Source: Halomonas sp. 707D7 (GTDB taxonomy: Bacteria; Pseudomonadota; Gammaproteobacteria; Pseudomonadales; Halomonadaceae). Taken from it: a stretch of 32,977 nt of DNA. The notes below the pieces were generated by a model. That model searched no databases, was not told the origin of the DNA, and saw only the letters and a program-made list of their open reading frames with translations. Where the stretch lies: assembly GCF_024158715.1 (NCBI RefSeq), contig NZ_JAMZBC010000017.1, positions 1 to 32,977 of the forward strand, written 5' to 3'. Within the stretch, counting starts at the first letter, position 1; the number at the start of each line of letters is the position of its first letter. Shown here in pieces: positions 14,275 through 21,916 of the stretch. The translations under genes and the position numbers were made by a program.

Positions 14275-15588
14275 TCAGCTAAGGGTTTTCACCAGCACCT
14301 TGGACTTGCGCGCGTGGTTGTAGGTCTCGCGCTTGAGGGTCGGCAGCTCCTCGAGGCTTGCGCTCTTGAAACCGCGCTCCACGAACCAGTGGGCGGTGTG
14401 GGTGGTCAGCACGAACAGCTCCGACAGCCCCCGCTGGCGGGCACGGCGCTCGATGGCCTCGACCAGGCGCTCGCCCCGCTCGCCGCCCTGGTAGCTGGTA
14501 TGCACCGCCACGCAGGCAAGCTCGCCCACCGTGGTGTCCGCAAAGACGTGCAGCGCTGCGCAGCCGATCACCATGCCGTCGCGCTCGATCACCAGGTAGT
14601 CGTCGATCTCGTGCTCGAGGCGCTCGCGGGAGCGCGCCACCAGCATGCCGCGCCGCTCCAGCGGCTCGAGCAGCTCCAGAAGCCCGCCCACGTCGTTGAG
14701 GGTGGCCGGCCTGAGCTGCTCGTAGCGGTGCTCGGTGATCATGGTGCCCACGCCGTCGCGGGTGAAGAGCTCGCCCAGCAGCGCATCGTGGTCGCGCCAG
14801 CATAGAAGGTGGGTGCGCGCCACGCCCTGACGCGCGGCGCTGGCCGCCGCGCTCAGGTGGCGGGCAAGCTCGCTTCCGGGCTCGGCGGCGGCCAGGCGCG
14901 GCTCCGCCTCCGCCGGGGTGAGCTGGCGCAGCAGCGTCCCGTTCTCGTCCGCCAGACCCTCGGAGTCGCCGAGCAGGATCAGCTTGTCCGCCTTGAGCGC
15001 CACCGCCGCGTGCTGGGCGATCTCGGCGGCGTCGAGGTCGAACACCTCGCCGGTGCTGGAGAACCCGAGCGGCGGCAGCAATACCAGCGACCCCTGGGCC
15101 AGCAGCTCCTTGATGGCGGTGGCGCGCACCCGGCGCACCTCGCCGCTGTGATCGAAGTCCACCCCTTCGCGCACGCCCAACGGCTTGGCGGTCACCAGGT
15201 TGCCGGAGACCACGCTCAGCTCCACCCCGTGCAGGGGCGAGCTCGGTAGCCCGAGCGAGAGCCGCGCCTCGAGCCACAGCCGCTGGTGGGACGCCACCTG
15301 CTCGACGTGGGTCATGACGGAAGAATCCGCCACCCAGCGCCCGTCCACGCGCGCCGGCTCGACGCCGGCGGCATTCAGCGCCGCCTGCACCTGCGGGCGA
15401 ATGCCGAAGGCCACCACCAGGCGCACGCCCAGGGTGTGCAGCAGCGCCAGGTCCTGGATCAGCTGCTCGCCGTGGCCGGAGGCCATGGCCTCGCCCTCGA
15501 TCAGGATGACGAAGGTTCGCCCCCGGTGGGCGTTGATGTAGGGCGAGGCGTTGCGAAACCAGTCGACGAAGGGGAAGCGTGTATCCAA
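14275..15588 (-). CDS. argA: N-acetylglutamate synthase ArgA (TTG start)
   Basis: This 437-residue enzyme catalyses the first step of arginine synthesis, acetyl-CoA plus glutamate to N-acetylglutamate. The N-terminal amino-acid-kinase domain (about residues 10-280) contains FVILIEGEAM, ALLHTLGVRLVVAFGIRPQV and ADKLILLGDSEGL; in classical ArgA it binds the inhibitor arginine and is not catalytic. A C-terminal GNAT domain (about 285-437) contains CVAVHTSYQGGERGERLVEA, the acetyl-CoA-binding loop. The start is TTG 15588 because GGAGAG (15595-15600) lies 6 nt upstream and the resulting MDTRFPFVDWFRNASPYI is the family N-terminus. An in-frame ATG at 15684 falls inside the upstream terminator hairpin and would add 32 atypical residues. 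The length equals the usual 435-445. Confidence 0.95.
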   Translation of the reverse strand: MDTRFPFVDWFRNASPYINAHRGRTFVILIEGEAMASGHGEQLIQDLALLHTLGVRLVVAFGIRPQVQAALNAAGVEPARVDGRWVADSSVMTHVEQVASHQRLWLEARLSLGLPSSPLHGVELSVVSGNLVTAKPLGVREGVDFDHSGEVRRVRATAIKELLAQGSLVLLPPLGFSSTGEVFDLDAAEIAQHAAVALKADKLILLGDSEGLADENGTLLRQLTPAEAEPRLAAAEPGSELARHLSAAASAARQGVARTHLLCWRDHDALLGELFTRDGVGTMITEHRYEQLRPATLNDVGGLLELLEPLERRGMLVARSRERLEHEIDDYLVIERDGMVIGCAALHVFADTTVGELACVAVHTSYQGGERGERLVEAIERRARQRGLSELFVLTTHTAHWFVERGFKSASLEELPTLKRETYNHARKSKVLVKTLS

Positions 15589-15594
15589 GAACCG

Positions 15595-15600
15595 CTCTCC
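15595..15600 (-). promoter_or_regulatory. Shine-Dalgarno GGAGAG deciding the argA TTG start
   Basis: On the minus strand GGAGAG is separated by 6 nt from the TTG at 15588, the only sensible initiation codon after the terminator. Confidence 0.65.
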
Positions 15601-15656
15601 GGCAGGAGTGAGTGGACGATGCGTGCGTAAGGAGCAAGCGCCTACTTTAGCAGAGC

Positions 15657-15717
15657 AAAAAAAGAGCGGCACCGTTTTGCGCATCTCGCCCGAAGGCGCA
15701 GCGCAACGGTGCCGCTC
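15657..15717 (-). terminator. Intrinsic terminator after the PiT gene
   Basis: The perfect 13-bp arms GAGCGGCACCGTT (15664-15676) and AACGGTGCCGCTC (15705-15717) extend by another 4 bp of GCGC across a 2-nt bulge. On the minus strand the hairpin ends in seven T residues (15657-15663). It lies 17 bp after the PiT stop codon and separates the phosphate operon from argA. Confidence 0.9.
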
Positions 15718-15733
15718 GCGGAGGCCGTGGCGT

Positions 15734-16999
15734 CTAGCCGAACATGCCCTTGAACATGAAGAAGAAGACGATGGAAAGCCCGGCGCCAGCCGGAAGCGTG
15801 ATCAGCCAGGACATCACGATGGTGCCGATGACGCGAAGGTTCAGCGCCGCCATGCCCCGGGCCAGACCCACGCCCAGCACTGCCCCTACTAGGGTGTGGG
15901 TGGTCGAGATCGGAAGCCCGGTGCCGGAGGCCAGCACCACGGTGGTGGCCGCCGCCAGGGTGGCCGCAAACCCGCGACTGGGAGTGAGTTCGGTGATGCC
16001 GGTCCCTACCGTGGCAATGACCTTGTGGCCGTAGGTGACCAGACCGAACACGATACCGCCTCCCCCCAGGATCAACACCCACCAGGGAACGAGCGAGGCG
16101 CTGTCGATCATGCCCTGGCTTTGCACCACGCTGATGACGGCGGCCAGCGGCCCCACGGCGTTGGCCACATCGTTGGAGCCATGGGCGAAGGCCATGGCAC
16201 AGGCAGTGAATACCATCAGCACGCCGAAGACGCGCTCGACGTTGGCGTAGCCGAAATGATCGCTTGCGTTCTTCTCGAACTTGATGCGCCGCTGCATGGT
16301 GACGCCCAGCGCGGTGATCACGAGACCCAGCACTATCGAGAGCGCGAAGCTCTGGCCAAACGTCAGGTTCAGCCCCACGTGGCTGAGCCCCTTGGTCAGC
16401 GTGACCATCGACACGATGAAACCGACCAGGAAGATGTATCCCGGCACGTAGCGCTTGGCGGCGGCGAAGGGATCCTCGTTTTCGAAGATCAAATGATGGA
16501 CCGACTTGAACAGCACGAAGGAAATGACGCCCGCCAGCAGCGGGGACACGAGCCAGCTCGAGGCGATGGTGCCCACGCCTGCCCAGTTCACCGCGTCCAT
16601 GCCCAGGCCCACGGCGCCGAAACCGACGATGGCGCCCACGACGGAGTGGGTAGTGGAGACCGGCCAGCCCCGCGCGGAGGCGATCAACAGCCAAAACCCC
16701 GCTGCCAGCAGCGCCGAGAGCATGCCGTACACCAGAAGCTCGGGGTGCGATGCCAGCAGCCCCGGGTCGAGAATGCCGCCGCGAATGGTCGCGGTGACCT
16801 CGCCGCCGGCAAGCCAGGCACCCAGGAACTCGAAGATGACCGCGATGATGATGGCCTGCTTGATGGTGATCGCCTTCGATCCCACCGAGGTACCCATGGC
16901 GTTGGCGACGTCGTTGGCACCCACCCCCCAGGCCATGAAGAAGCCGAAGACACAGGCCAGAATGATAAAGATGTCGCCATATTGGGCAATAATCTGCAT
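15734..16999 (-). CDS. pit: Inorganic phosphate transporter, PiT family
   Basis: This 421-residue inner-membrane protein has about ten hydrophobic segments and the two inverted family signatures: GANDVANAMGTSVGSKAIT (residues 27-45) near the N-terminus and AFAHGSNDVANAVGPLAAV (D277) in the second half. PiT carriers move metal-phosphate with H+ (bacterial Pit) or phosphate with Na+. Given the likely halophile host, Na+ coupling is possible but unread. AGGGGA lies 5 nt before the ATG. The gene follows the DUF47 gene by 9 bp, the standard partner pairing for low-affinity phosphate uptake, and is ended by the strong terminator downstream. The call is firm for family; ion coupling is open. Confidence 0.93.
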   Translation of the reverse strand: MQIIAQYGDIFIILACVFGFFMAWGVGANDVANAMGTSVGSKAITIKQAIIIAVIFEFLGAWLAGGEVTATIRGGILDPGLLASHPELLVYGMLSALLAAGFWLLIASARGWPVSTTHSVVGAIVGFGAVGLGMDAVNWAGVGTIASSWLVSPLLAGVISFVLFKSVHHLIFENEDPFAAAKRYVPGYIFLVGFIVSMVTLTKGLSHVGLNLTFGQSFALSIVLGLVITALGVTMQRRIKFEKNASDHFGYANVERVFGVLMVFTACAMAFAHGSNDVANAVGPLAAVISVVQSQGMIDSASLVPWWVLILGGGGIVFGLVTYGHKVIATVGTGITELTPSRGFAATLAAATTVVLASGTGLPISTTHTLVGAVLGVGLARGMAALNLRVIGTIVMSWLITLPAGAGLSIVFFFMFKGMFG

Positions 17000-17008
17000 G
17001 CGTTCCCC

Positions 17009-17689
17009 TTAGCGTGCGGTCAAGATCTGCAGTCGACTACCCACGCGTTCCGCGCGGTCGGATACCTCGCCCACCCACTCGATGATCTTGTAGAGAAAGA
17101 TCACGTCGACCGGGGGCAGCACGCTTTCGAGCTCGAACAGCTGGCGACGAATCGCCACCTGCTGATCGTCCGCCTGGTGCTCCAGGGTGTGCAGTTCGCG
17201 AATCATGTTCTGCATCACGTCCGAGACGTTGCGCCCGAAACCGGACTCCAGAAGCTCCTTGAGCTCCTCCAGGGCCTGGCGCGCCTGGGCGACGCAGGCG
17301 ACGCTGGTGAGCATGTAGTCGCGCATCGGCTCGGCGAGCTCGTCGGGCACGCGCATCTTGCGTCCCAGCATGATGCCGGTGATGTCGCGCACCTTGTTGG
17401 CGATCTTGTCCTGCACGCTGATCAAATCCAGAAGGTCCGAGCGCGACACCGGCAGGAACATGGTGTTGGGCAGATTGAGGCGCAGCTCGGTCTTGAGCGT
17501 ATCGGCGTCGTGCTCGAGCTGGGTGACGCGTTCGCGAATCTCGGCGGCCTTGTCCCACTCGCCGGCCAGCGACGCCTCGAAGAACGGTAGCAGCTGGTCC
17601 GCGCACTCGTTGGCCTTGACGATATGGGCCAGAAGCGGCTGGAACGGCGAGCGTCCGAACATGGCGGAAAAAGGATTGGAGGTAGCCAT
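17009..17689 (-). CDS. DUF47/PhoU-like phosphate transport accessory protein (TIGR00153 type)
   Basis: This 226-residue, all-helical cytoplasmic protein carries the DUF47 features: NPFSAMFGRSPFQPLLAH, ECADQLLPFFEA, QLEHDADTLKTELR with its E/D-rich metal-binding-type motif, PVSRSDLLDLISVQDKIANKVRD, and LEHQADDQQ near the C-terminus. The fold resembles PhoU. Proteins of this family are encoded beside pit genes and are thought to modulate the transporter; the mechanism is not established. The start is ATG 17689 (AAAGG about 5 nt upstream), giving the conserved MATSNPF N-terminus rather than an ATG 12 nt further upstream. It is the first gene of the two-gene phosphate operon, divergent from the CYTH gene. 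Confidence 0.9.
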   Translation of the reverse strand: MATSNPFSAMFGRSPFQPLLAHIVKANECADQLLPFFEASLAGEWDKAAEIRERVTQLEHDADTLKTELRLNLPNTMFLPVSRSDLLDLISVQDKIANKVRDITGIMLGRKMRVPDELAEPMRDYMLTSVACVAQARQALEELKELLESGFGRNVSDVMQNMIRELHTLEHQADDQQVAIRRQLFELESVLPPVDVIFLYKIIEWVGEVSDRAERVGSRLQILTAR

Positions 17690-17734
17690 GGTGCCTTTCA
17701 TCCTGAGGGTGGTATGCCTGAAAATGGCGGCGCT

Positions 17735-17740
17735 AGTATA
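17735..17740 (-). promoter_or_regulatory. Candidate -10 box of the DUF47-pit operon
   Basis: TATACT (5 of 6) is on the minus strand, 45 bp before the DUF47 ATG. No good -35 lies 16-18 nt upstream, which would fit an activator-dependent promoter, but the call is weak. Confidence 0.35.
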
Positions 17741-17825
17741 AAGAGTGCGCCTGCCGCCGTCATGAAAAGTTCACAATGTCATCGAAAATTAACCAAACGG
17801 TCATGTTTTAAAGGTGGTCAATGTC

Positions 17826-18704
17826 ATGAAAAATGCAAACCCGCTCGAGATCGAGCTCAAGCTGGCCCTGCCCAAAGCCTGCCTCGATAGAGTGGAGCGC
17901 CATCCCATGCTGACGGAGGGCGCCGAGGCGCTGACACTCGCCAACACCTATTTCGACACGCCGGACGGCGCGCTTTCCCGGGCCGGGATCGCCCTGCGCC
18001 TGCGCCGCCAGGGCAATCACACCCTGCAGACCGTGAAGACCAAGGGCCAGGGCGGCGGCGGGCTCTCCGCGCGCCAGGAGTGGGAGTGGCCGGTGGACGG
18101 GACGCTCGATCTCGATGCCTTGGCCGCCCTGCCGCCTTTCGAAAGCGCCCTCGATGAGACACTGGGCAGGCTCGCCCCGGTACTCGCCACCGATTTCGTC
18201 CGCCGGCGCTGGCTCGTCGAGCACCAGGGCAGCACCATCGAGCTCGTGCTCGACCAGGGCGAGATTCGCGCGGGCGAGGCGCGCGCGACGATCCAGGAGC
18301 TCGAGCTCGAGCTCAAGGCGGGCGACGCCGCATCGCTCTGGGCGCTGGCCCTGGCGCTGGCCGAGGCGATCCCGCTGCGCCCGAGCGAATCCAGCAAGGC
18401 AGCGCGCGGCAACCAACTGAGCCGCGGCGAATGGCCGCTGCCGGACGCCGCCACGCCGAGCCAGTGGTTGCATCGCGGCCTCGTCGCCCTCGATGCCCAC
18501 CTGGACAGCACCGATGACAGCTTCCAGGCCGACGCCAAGAGTGCCTTCACCGCCCTGGCCGTGCATCCCGAACTCGATGAAGCGCTGCGCCCCACCGCCC
18601 AGGCGCTGCTCGACGCCTTCGACACCCGGGACTCCGACCCGCACTTCGGCCACGCGGCGCTGGCGCTTGCTCATCGCCTGGCCATCGAAAGCGCGCTAAG
18701 CTGA
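17826..18704 (+). CDS. CYTH-domain inorganic triphosphatase (YgiF-like)
   Basis: This 292-residue protein opens with the CYTH signature ExExK (E8, E10, K12 in LEIELKLAL), followed by NTYFDTPDGALSRAGIALRLR and TVKTKGQ. These supply the acidic and basic residues lining the triphosphate tunnel. The CYTH domain spans about residues 5-200. The last 90 residues are helical and only loosely recall a CHAD domain, which is full length in E. coli YgiF, so this is a shorter version. Relatives hydrolyse tripolyphosphate, ThTP or, in class IV adenylyl cyclases, make cAMP; triphosphatase is most likely. The start is ATG 17826, 8 nt after AAGGTGG. Divergence from the phosphate-uptake operon suggests a link with phosphate or polyphosphate metabolism (inference). 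Confidence 0.85.
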   Translation: MKNANPLEIELKLALPKACLDRVERHPMLTEGAEALTLANTYFDTPDGALSRAGIALRLRRQGNHTLQTVKTKGQGGGGLSARQEWEWPVDGTLDLDALAALPPFESALDETLGRLAPVLATDFVRRRWLVEHQGSTIELVLDQGEIRAGEARATIQELELELKAGDAASLWALALALAEAIPLRPSESSKAARGNQLSRGEWPLPDAATPSQWLHRGLVALDAHLDSTDDSFQADAKSAFTALAVHPELDEALRPTAQALLDAFDTRDSDPHFGHAALALAHRLAIESALS

Positions 18705-18732
18705 CCGGGCCTATCACTGTCAGGGAACCACC

Positions 18733-19626
18733 ATGAGTCTTCACCTCGCCCCCGGGCCCGAGGGCATTCGCTCGCAGCTCTTTCACATCATCTTCGAGTC
18801 CGACACGCCCGGGGCCAAGGCCTTCGACCTGGTGTTGATCGTCGCCATCCTGACCAGCGTCGCGGTGATCCTGCTGGGCAGCGTCGAAACCTACGCCCAG
18901 CGCTATGGCGATATCTTCCTCTACATGGAGTGGACGCTGACCACCGCCTTCAGCATTGAGCTGCTGGTGCGGCTCTACTGTCTGGAGCGCCCCACCGTCT
19001 ATCTCAAGAGCTTCTACGGGGTGGTGGACCTGATCGCCATTCTGCCCACCTGGCTGGTGCTTCTGGTACCCGGCGCCCACGCCCTGGTCATCGTGCGCCT
19101 TCTGCGGGTACTGCGTATCTTTCGTATCCTGCGCCTGATGGAGTTCGTCGGTGAAGGCCAGATGCTGCTCGAGGCACTCAAGCGCAGTTCGCGCCAGATC
19201 CTGCTCTTTTTCAGCAGCATCCTGATGGTGGTGACGCTGTTCGCCGCCCTGATGTACACCATCGAGTCCGACGAGGCCGGCTTCACCAGCATTCCGATCT
19301 CGGTCTACTGGGCGATCGTCAGCATGACCACGGTGGGCTATGGCGACATCGTCCCGGTCACGCCGCTGGGCAAGTCGATCACGGTGATTTTGATGCTGCT
19401 GGGCTACTCGATCATCGCCGTGCCCACCGGGGTGTTCTCCGCCCAGGTGATCCGCTCGATCCGCGAGGAGCGCTACTCCGAGGAGGCCTGCCCCGGCTGC
19501 GGCCTCGATCGACACGAAAAGGGCGCCCGCTACTGCCTGCGCTGCGGCACCTGGCTCGACGAGTTCAGCGACGATCCGCGCGAAAAGAAAAAAGAGCCGC
19601 GCCAGGACGACGATGCCGGGGAGTGA
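18733..19626 (+). CDS. Voltage-gated K+ channel with C-terminal zinc ribbon
   Basis: This 297-residue, six-helix channel of the Kv superfamily has S1-S3 at about residues 30-110. S4 has five arginines at every third position (R122, R125, R128, R131, R134). The pore loop carries the selectivity filter TTVGYGD (T199-D205), and S6 is about 210-240. The cytoplasmic tail holds a CxxC-x11-CxxC treble-cleft or ribbon (C253, C256, C268, C271) followed by an acidic-basic tail. K+ selectivity and voltage sensing are well supported by motif. The zinc ribbon may help tetramer assembly or sense redox/metal (inference). AGGGA lies 6 nt before the ATG. It starts 28 bp after the CYTH gene and may be co-transcribed. 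In a salt-loving host it would bear on K+ or membrane-potential control. Confidence 0.9.
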   Translation: MSLHLAPGPEGIRSQLFHIIFESDTPGAKAFDLVLIVAILTSVAVILLGSVETYAQRYGDIFLYMEWTLTTAFSIELLVRLYCLERPTVYLKSFYGVVDLIAILPTWLVLLVPGAHALVIVRLLRVLRIFRILRLMEFVGEGQMLLEALKRSSRQILLFFSSILMVVTLFAALMYTIESDEAGFTSIPISVYWAIVSMTTVGYGDIVPVTPLGKSITVILMLLGYSIIAVPTGVFSAQVIRSIREERYSEEACPGCGLDRHEKGARYCLRCGTWLDEFSDDPREKKKEPRQDDDAGE

Positions 19627-19638
19627 TCCCCGGCATCG
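19611..19638. terminator. Perfect hairpin overlapping the channel stop codon, between convergent genes
   Basis: CGATGCCGGGG (19611-19621) and CCCCGGCATCG (19628-19638) form an 11-bp perfect stem whose 6-nt loop contains most of the TGA stop (19624-19626). It lies between the convergent K+ channel and yciO genes. There is no T-run on either side, so it would be a non-classical or Rho-assisted terminator, or an mRNA 3'-end stabiliser. Confidence 0.55.
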
Positions 19639-19657
19639 ATAGGCGCCTCATTCAGGT

Positions 19658-20281
19658 CTAGCGCTCGAAAGGAGCGGTATCGCCGCGCCCTTCACGCACG
19701 ATGGTGGGCGGCGCGGTGCGCAGGTCGATGACACTGGTGGGATCGAGATGGCAGGCGCCGCCGTCGATGATCAGATCCAGGTGCGCGCCGAAGCGCTCGC
19801 GGATCTCCTCGGGCTCGTTCATCGGCAGCGTCTCGTCGACGGGGATCAGCGTCACGCTCATCAACGGCTCGCCGAGGGCCTCGAGCAGCGCGTGGGTGAT
19901 GCGGTGATCCGGCACGCGCACGCCGATCGAGCGCCGCTTGGGATGCAGCAGCAGGCGCGGCACCTCGGTGGTCGCTTCGAGAATGTAGGTGTAGGGGCCG
20001 GGGGTGTGGGCCTTGAGCAGCCGGAACACCGCGTTGTCCACCTTGGCGTAGGTACCGATCTCGGAGAGATCCGAACACACCAGGGTGAAGTTGTGCTTGT
20101 CGTCGAGCGAGCGCAGCCACTTGATCTTGTCGATCGCCTTCTTCTCGCCCAGGTGACAGCCCAGGGCGTAGCCCGAGTCCGTGGGGTAGGCGATCACCCC
20201 GCCCTGGCGAATGATCGACACGGCCTGATCGATCAGGCGCTTCTGCGGATTTTCCGGGTGAATCTGGAAATATTGGCTCAT
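19658..20281 (-). CDS. yciO: YciO-like protein of the Sua5/YciO/YrdC family
   Basis: This 207-residue cytoplasmic protein is an L-threonylcarbamoyladenylate synthase relative. Typical elements are GGVIAYPTDSGYALGCHLG near residues 30-48, PGPYTYILEAT, RRSIGVRVPDHRI and SVIDLRTAPPTIVREGRG at the C-terminus. The MSQYFQIHPENPQKRLI start and HPENPQ match E. coli YciO rather than TsaC, which makes TC-AMP for t6A37 in tRNA. The role of YciO itself is not settled. The start is ATG 20281 with AAGGAG 7 nt upstream. It lies 84 bp after the PHP-domain gene on the same strand; yciO and the PHP gene are also neighbours in E. coli, which supports both names. Confidence 0.9.
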   Translation of the reverse strand: MSQYFQIHPENPQKRLIDQAVSIIRQGGVIAYPTDSGYALGCHLGEKKAIDKIKWLRSLDDKHNFTLVCSDLSEIGTYAKVDNAVFRLLKAHTPGPYTYILEATTEVPRLLLHPKRRSIGVRVPDHRITHALLEALGEPLMSVTLIPVDETLPMNEPEEIRERFGAHLDLIIDGGACHLDPTSVIDLRTAPPTIVREGRGDTAPFER

Positions 20282-20365
20282 CGCTGACTCCTTGGCTTGA
20301 TGCATCGCCACGCGGCGTTGCGCCGGTGACGCCGTTAAGCATAGCCCAGGAACGCGTCGGCGCGG

Positions 20366-21304
20366 CTAGCCTGCCGCGCCGAGCAGCCCGGCAGGTGCCT
20401 CCTGCATGTGGAGAAGCCGGGGGTGTCGCCAGATCGGCCGGGCGGCGGTGCGCGGGATGTCGCTCATGCTGCCGGGGGCGGCGTGGCTGCCGGGAAAGTG
20501 GAAATCGCTGCCCAGCGAGGCGAACAGCCCGCGCTCGTCGAGCTGGCGGGCCAAATCCCGGGTGGCGTCCATGTTCTGATGACCGCTGACCAGCTCGACG
20601 GCCTGGCCGCCGGCGGCGCGAAAATCGTCCATCAGCAGCCCGCGCTTGCGGCGGGTCAGCCCGTAGAGGAGCGGGTGGGCGATCACCGCCACGCCGCCGG
20701 AGTCGACCACCCAGCCGACGACTTCCTTGATGTCCGGCCACTGGGCCTTCACGTCGCCCTTCTTGCCGCTGCCCAGATAGCGCTTGAAGGCGCTGGCCCA
20801 GTCCGGCACCAGGCCGTCGGCCACCAAGGCGCGGGCGAAGTCCGGGCGGCCCAGCGGGCGGTCGCTGCCCGCCTGAAGGCGCGCCTTGGCAAGCGCATCC
20901 TCGAGCCCGAGCTTCTCGAGACGCTCGGCGATGATCTCGGCGCGCTGGATGCGCGCCTTGCGCTGGCGTTCGAGCCCTTCCACCAGCGGTCCCTGCACGC
21001 CGCCGGGCATCAAGGCCACCACGTGGATCCCGATGCCCTGCCAGCGTGTGGACAACTCGCACCCCGCCAGCAGGCAGAGCCCCGCCCGCTCGGCGGCGGC
21101 GGCGGCCTCGTCGACCCCGTCCATGGTGTCATGGTCGGTCAGTGCCATGAACGAAAGCCCCCGGCTTGCGCACAGCGCCACGAGATCGCCAGGCGACAGC
21201 GCCCCATCGGAGGCGGTGGAGTGCATGTGCAGATCCACCGGGTAGCGATGATCGGCGTCGAAGGTCTCGGGCAACACGGTGACGGGAAGTCGAAGCATGG
21301 GCAT
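20366..21304 (-). CDS. rnm: PHP-domain phosphoesterase (YciV/RNase AM-like 3',5'-nucleotide phosphatase)
   Basis: This 312-residue PHP-superfamily metallo-phosphoesterase has metal ligands in DLHMHSTASDG (H26, H28, D33), ALTDHDTMDG, LAGCELST, VAVIAHPLLYG and LGSDFHFPG. E. coli YciV (RNase AM) removes nucleotides 5' to 3' from short RNAs, including 5'-end trimming of rRNA, and hydrolyses 3',5'-nucleoside bisphosphates. The shared order with yciO and yciI supports this assignment over a DNA-polymerase-type PHP. ATG 21304 has no clear Shine-Dalgarno; ATG 21298 is equally possible, and an ATG at 21346 would put a TATTCT -10-like box (21327-21332) inside the gene. The C-terminal 20 residues are variable. 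Confidence 0.88.
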   Translation of the reverse strand: MPMLRLPVTVLPETFDADHRYPVDLHMHSTASDGALSPGDLVALCASRGLSFMALTDHDTMDGVDEAAAAAERAGLCLLAGCELSTRWQGIGIHVVALMPGGVQGPLVEGLERQRKARIQRAEIIAERLEKLGLEDALAKARLQAGSDRPLGRPDFARALVADGLVPDWASAFKRYLGSGKKGDVKAQWPDIKEVVGWVVDSGGVAVIAHPLLYGLTRRKRGLLMDDFRAAGGQAVELVSGHQNMDATRDLARQLDERGLFASLGSDFHFPGSHAAPGSMSDIPRTAARPIWRHPRLLHMQEAPAGLLGAAG

Positions 21305-21442
21305 GACGTCGTGTGGGGAGTTTGTCAGAATAGGGCGGCTCCCCATTCACGCTAGGCGCGCCATGGTGCGCGTTTCGCCCGACCCGGTCAACCGGGCCCC
21401 ACGATGGGCAAGCCCTGGCGCTTGCTCCTGAGGACGTTACCC

Positions 21443-21742
21443 ATGCTCTACGCCATCATCAGTGAAGACGTTTCCGACAGCCTCGACCAGCGCCTGAGCG
21501 CGCGCCCGGACCATCTGGCGCGCCTCCAGGCACTGCGCGACGAGGGTCGGCTGGTGCTCGCCGGGCCGCACCCGGCCATCGACAGCGAGACGCCGGGGGA
21601 TACCGGCTTCAGTGGAAGCCTGGTGGTCGCCGAGTTCGCAAGCCTCGAAGACGCCCAGGCCTGGGCGGACGTCGATCCCTACGTCGCCGCCGGCGTCTAC
21701 GCCAAGGTGACGGTCAAGCCGTTCAAGAAAGTGCTGCCTTGA
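21443..21742 (+). CDS. yciI: YciI-like ferredoxin-fold protein
   Basis: This small 99-residue YciI family protein shows [10 protein letters not shown], the Arg/His-containing [42 protein letters not shown], and [20 protein letters not shown]. The fold is a dimeric ferredoxin-like barrel with a conserved His/Asp pair; relatives include 5-chloromuconolactone dehalogenase-like enzymes and domains fused to sigma factors. The substrate is unknown. The start is ATG 21443 with GAGGA 8 nt upstream. It is divergent from the PHP gene, with about 140 bp between them. Association of yciI, yciV and yciO is also found in enterobacteria. Confidence 0.92.
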   Translation: MLYAIISEDVSDSLDQRLSARPDHLARLQALRDEGRLVLAGPHPAIDSETPGDTGFSGSLVVAEFASLEDAQAWADVDPYVAAGVYAKVTVKPFKKVLP

Positions 21743-21786
21743 CGCAGGGCCTTGATAATGGAGGGCTGCTGTGCAGCGCCGCCGGG

Positions 21787-21821
21787 TTTTGCACAGAGGC
21801 TGTGGAAAACTCTGTGAAAAC
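21787..21821. promoter_or_regulatory. Cluster of three DnaA-box-like sites
   Basis: Against TTWTNCACA there are exact matches TTTTGCACA (21787-21795, + strand) and TTTTCCACA (21801-21809, - strand), and an 8-of-9 match GTTTTCACA (21813-21821, - strand). The 7-bp inverted repeat CACAGAG/CTCTGTG (21792-21798, 21810-21816) overlaps them. An AT-rich stretch (21866-21893) follows before mnmC. The sites could bind DnaA to regulate mnmC, or be a chance cluster. Confidence 0.4.
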
Positions 21822-21905
21822 ACGGCGGACGCTTTTCTCAAAGCGAGAGATAACGCCCCCATCGACAAATTGATCATTTTTTGACCATTTTCCGTGACCC
21901 CAGCC

Positions 21906-21910
21906 AGGAA
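21906..21910 (+). promoter_or_regulatory. Shine-Dalgarno AGGAA deciding the mnmC GTG start
   Basis: AGGAA lies 6 nt before GTG 21917. The only longer option, TTG 21881, has no upstream match. Confidence 0.55.
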
Positions 21911-21916
21911 CGCCGA

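Noticed and set aside
15896-17590. A 564-codon plus-strand frame antisense to the PiT and DUF47 genes
   Set aside because: His/Gly/Asp-rich low-information protein and no ribosome-binding site; the opposite strand has clear family signatures.
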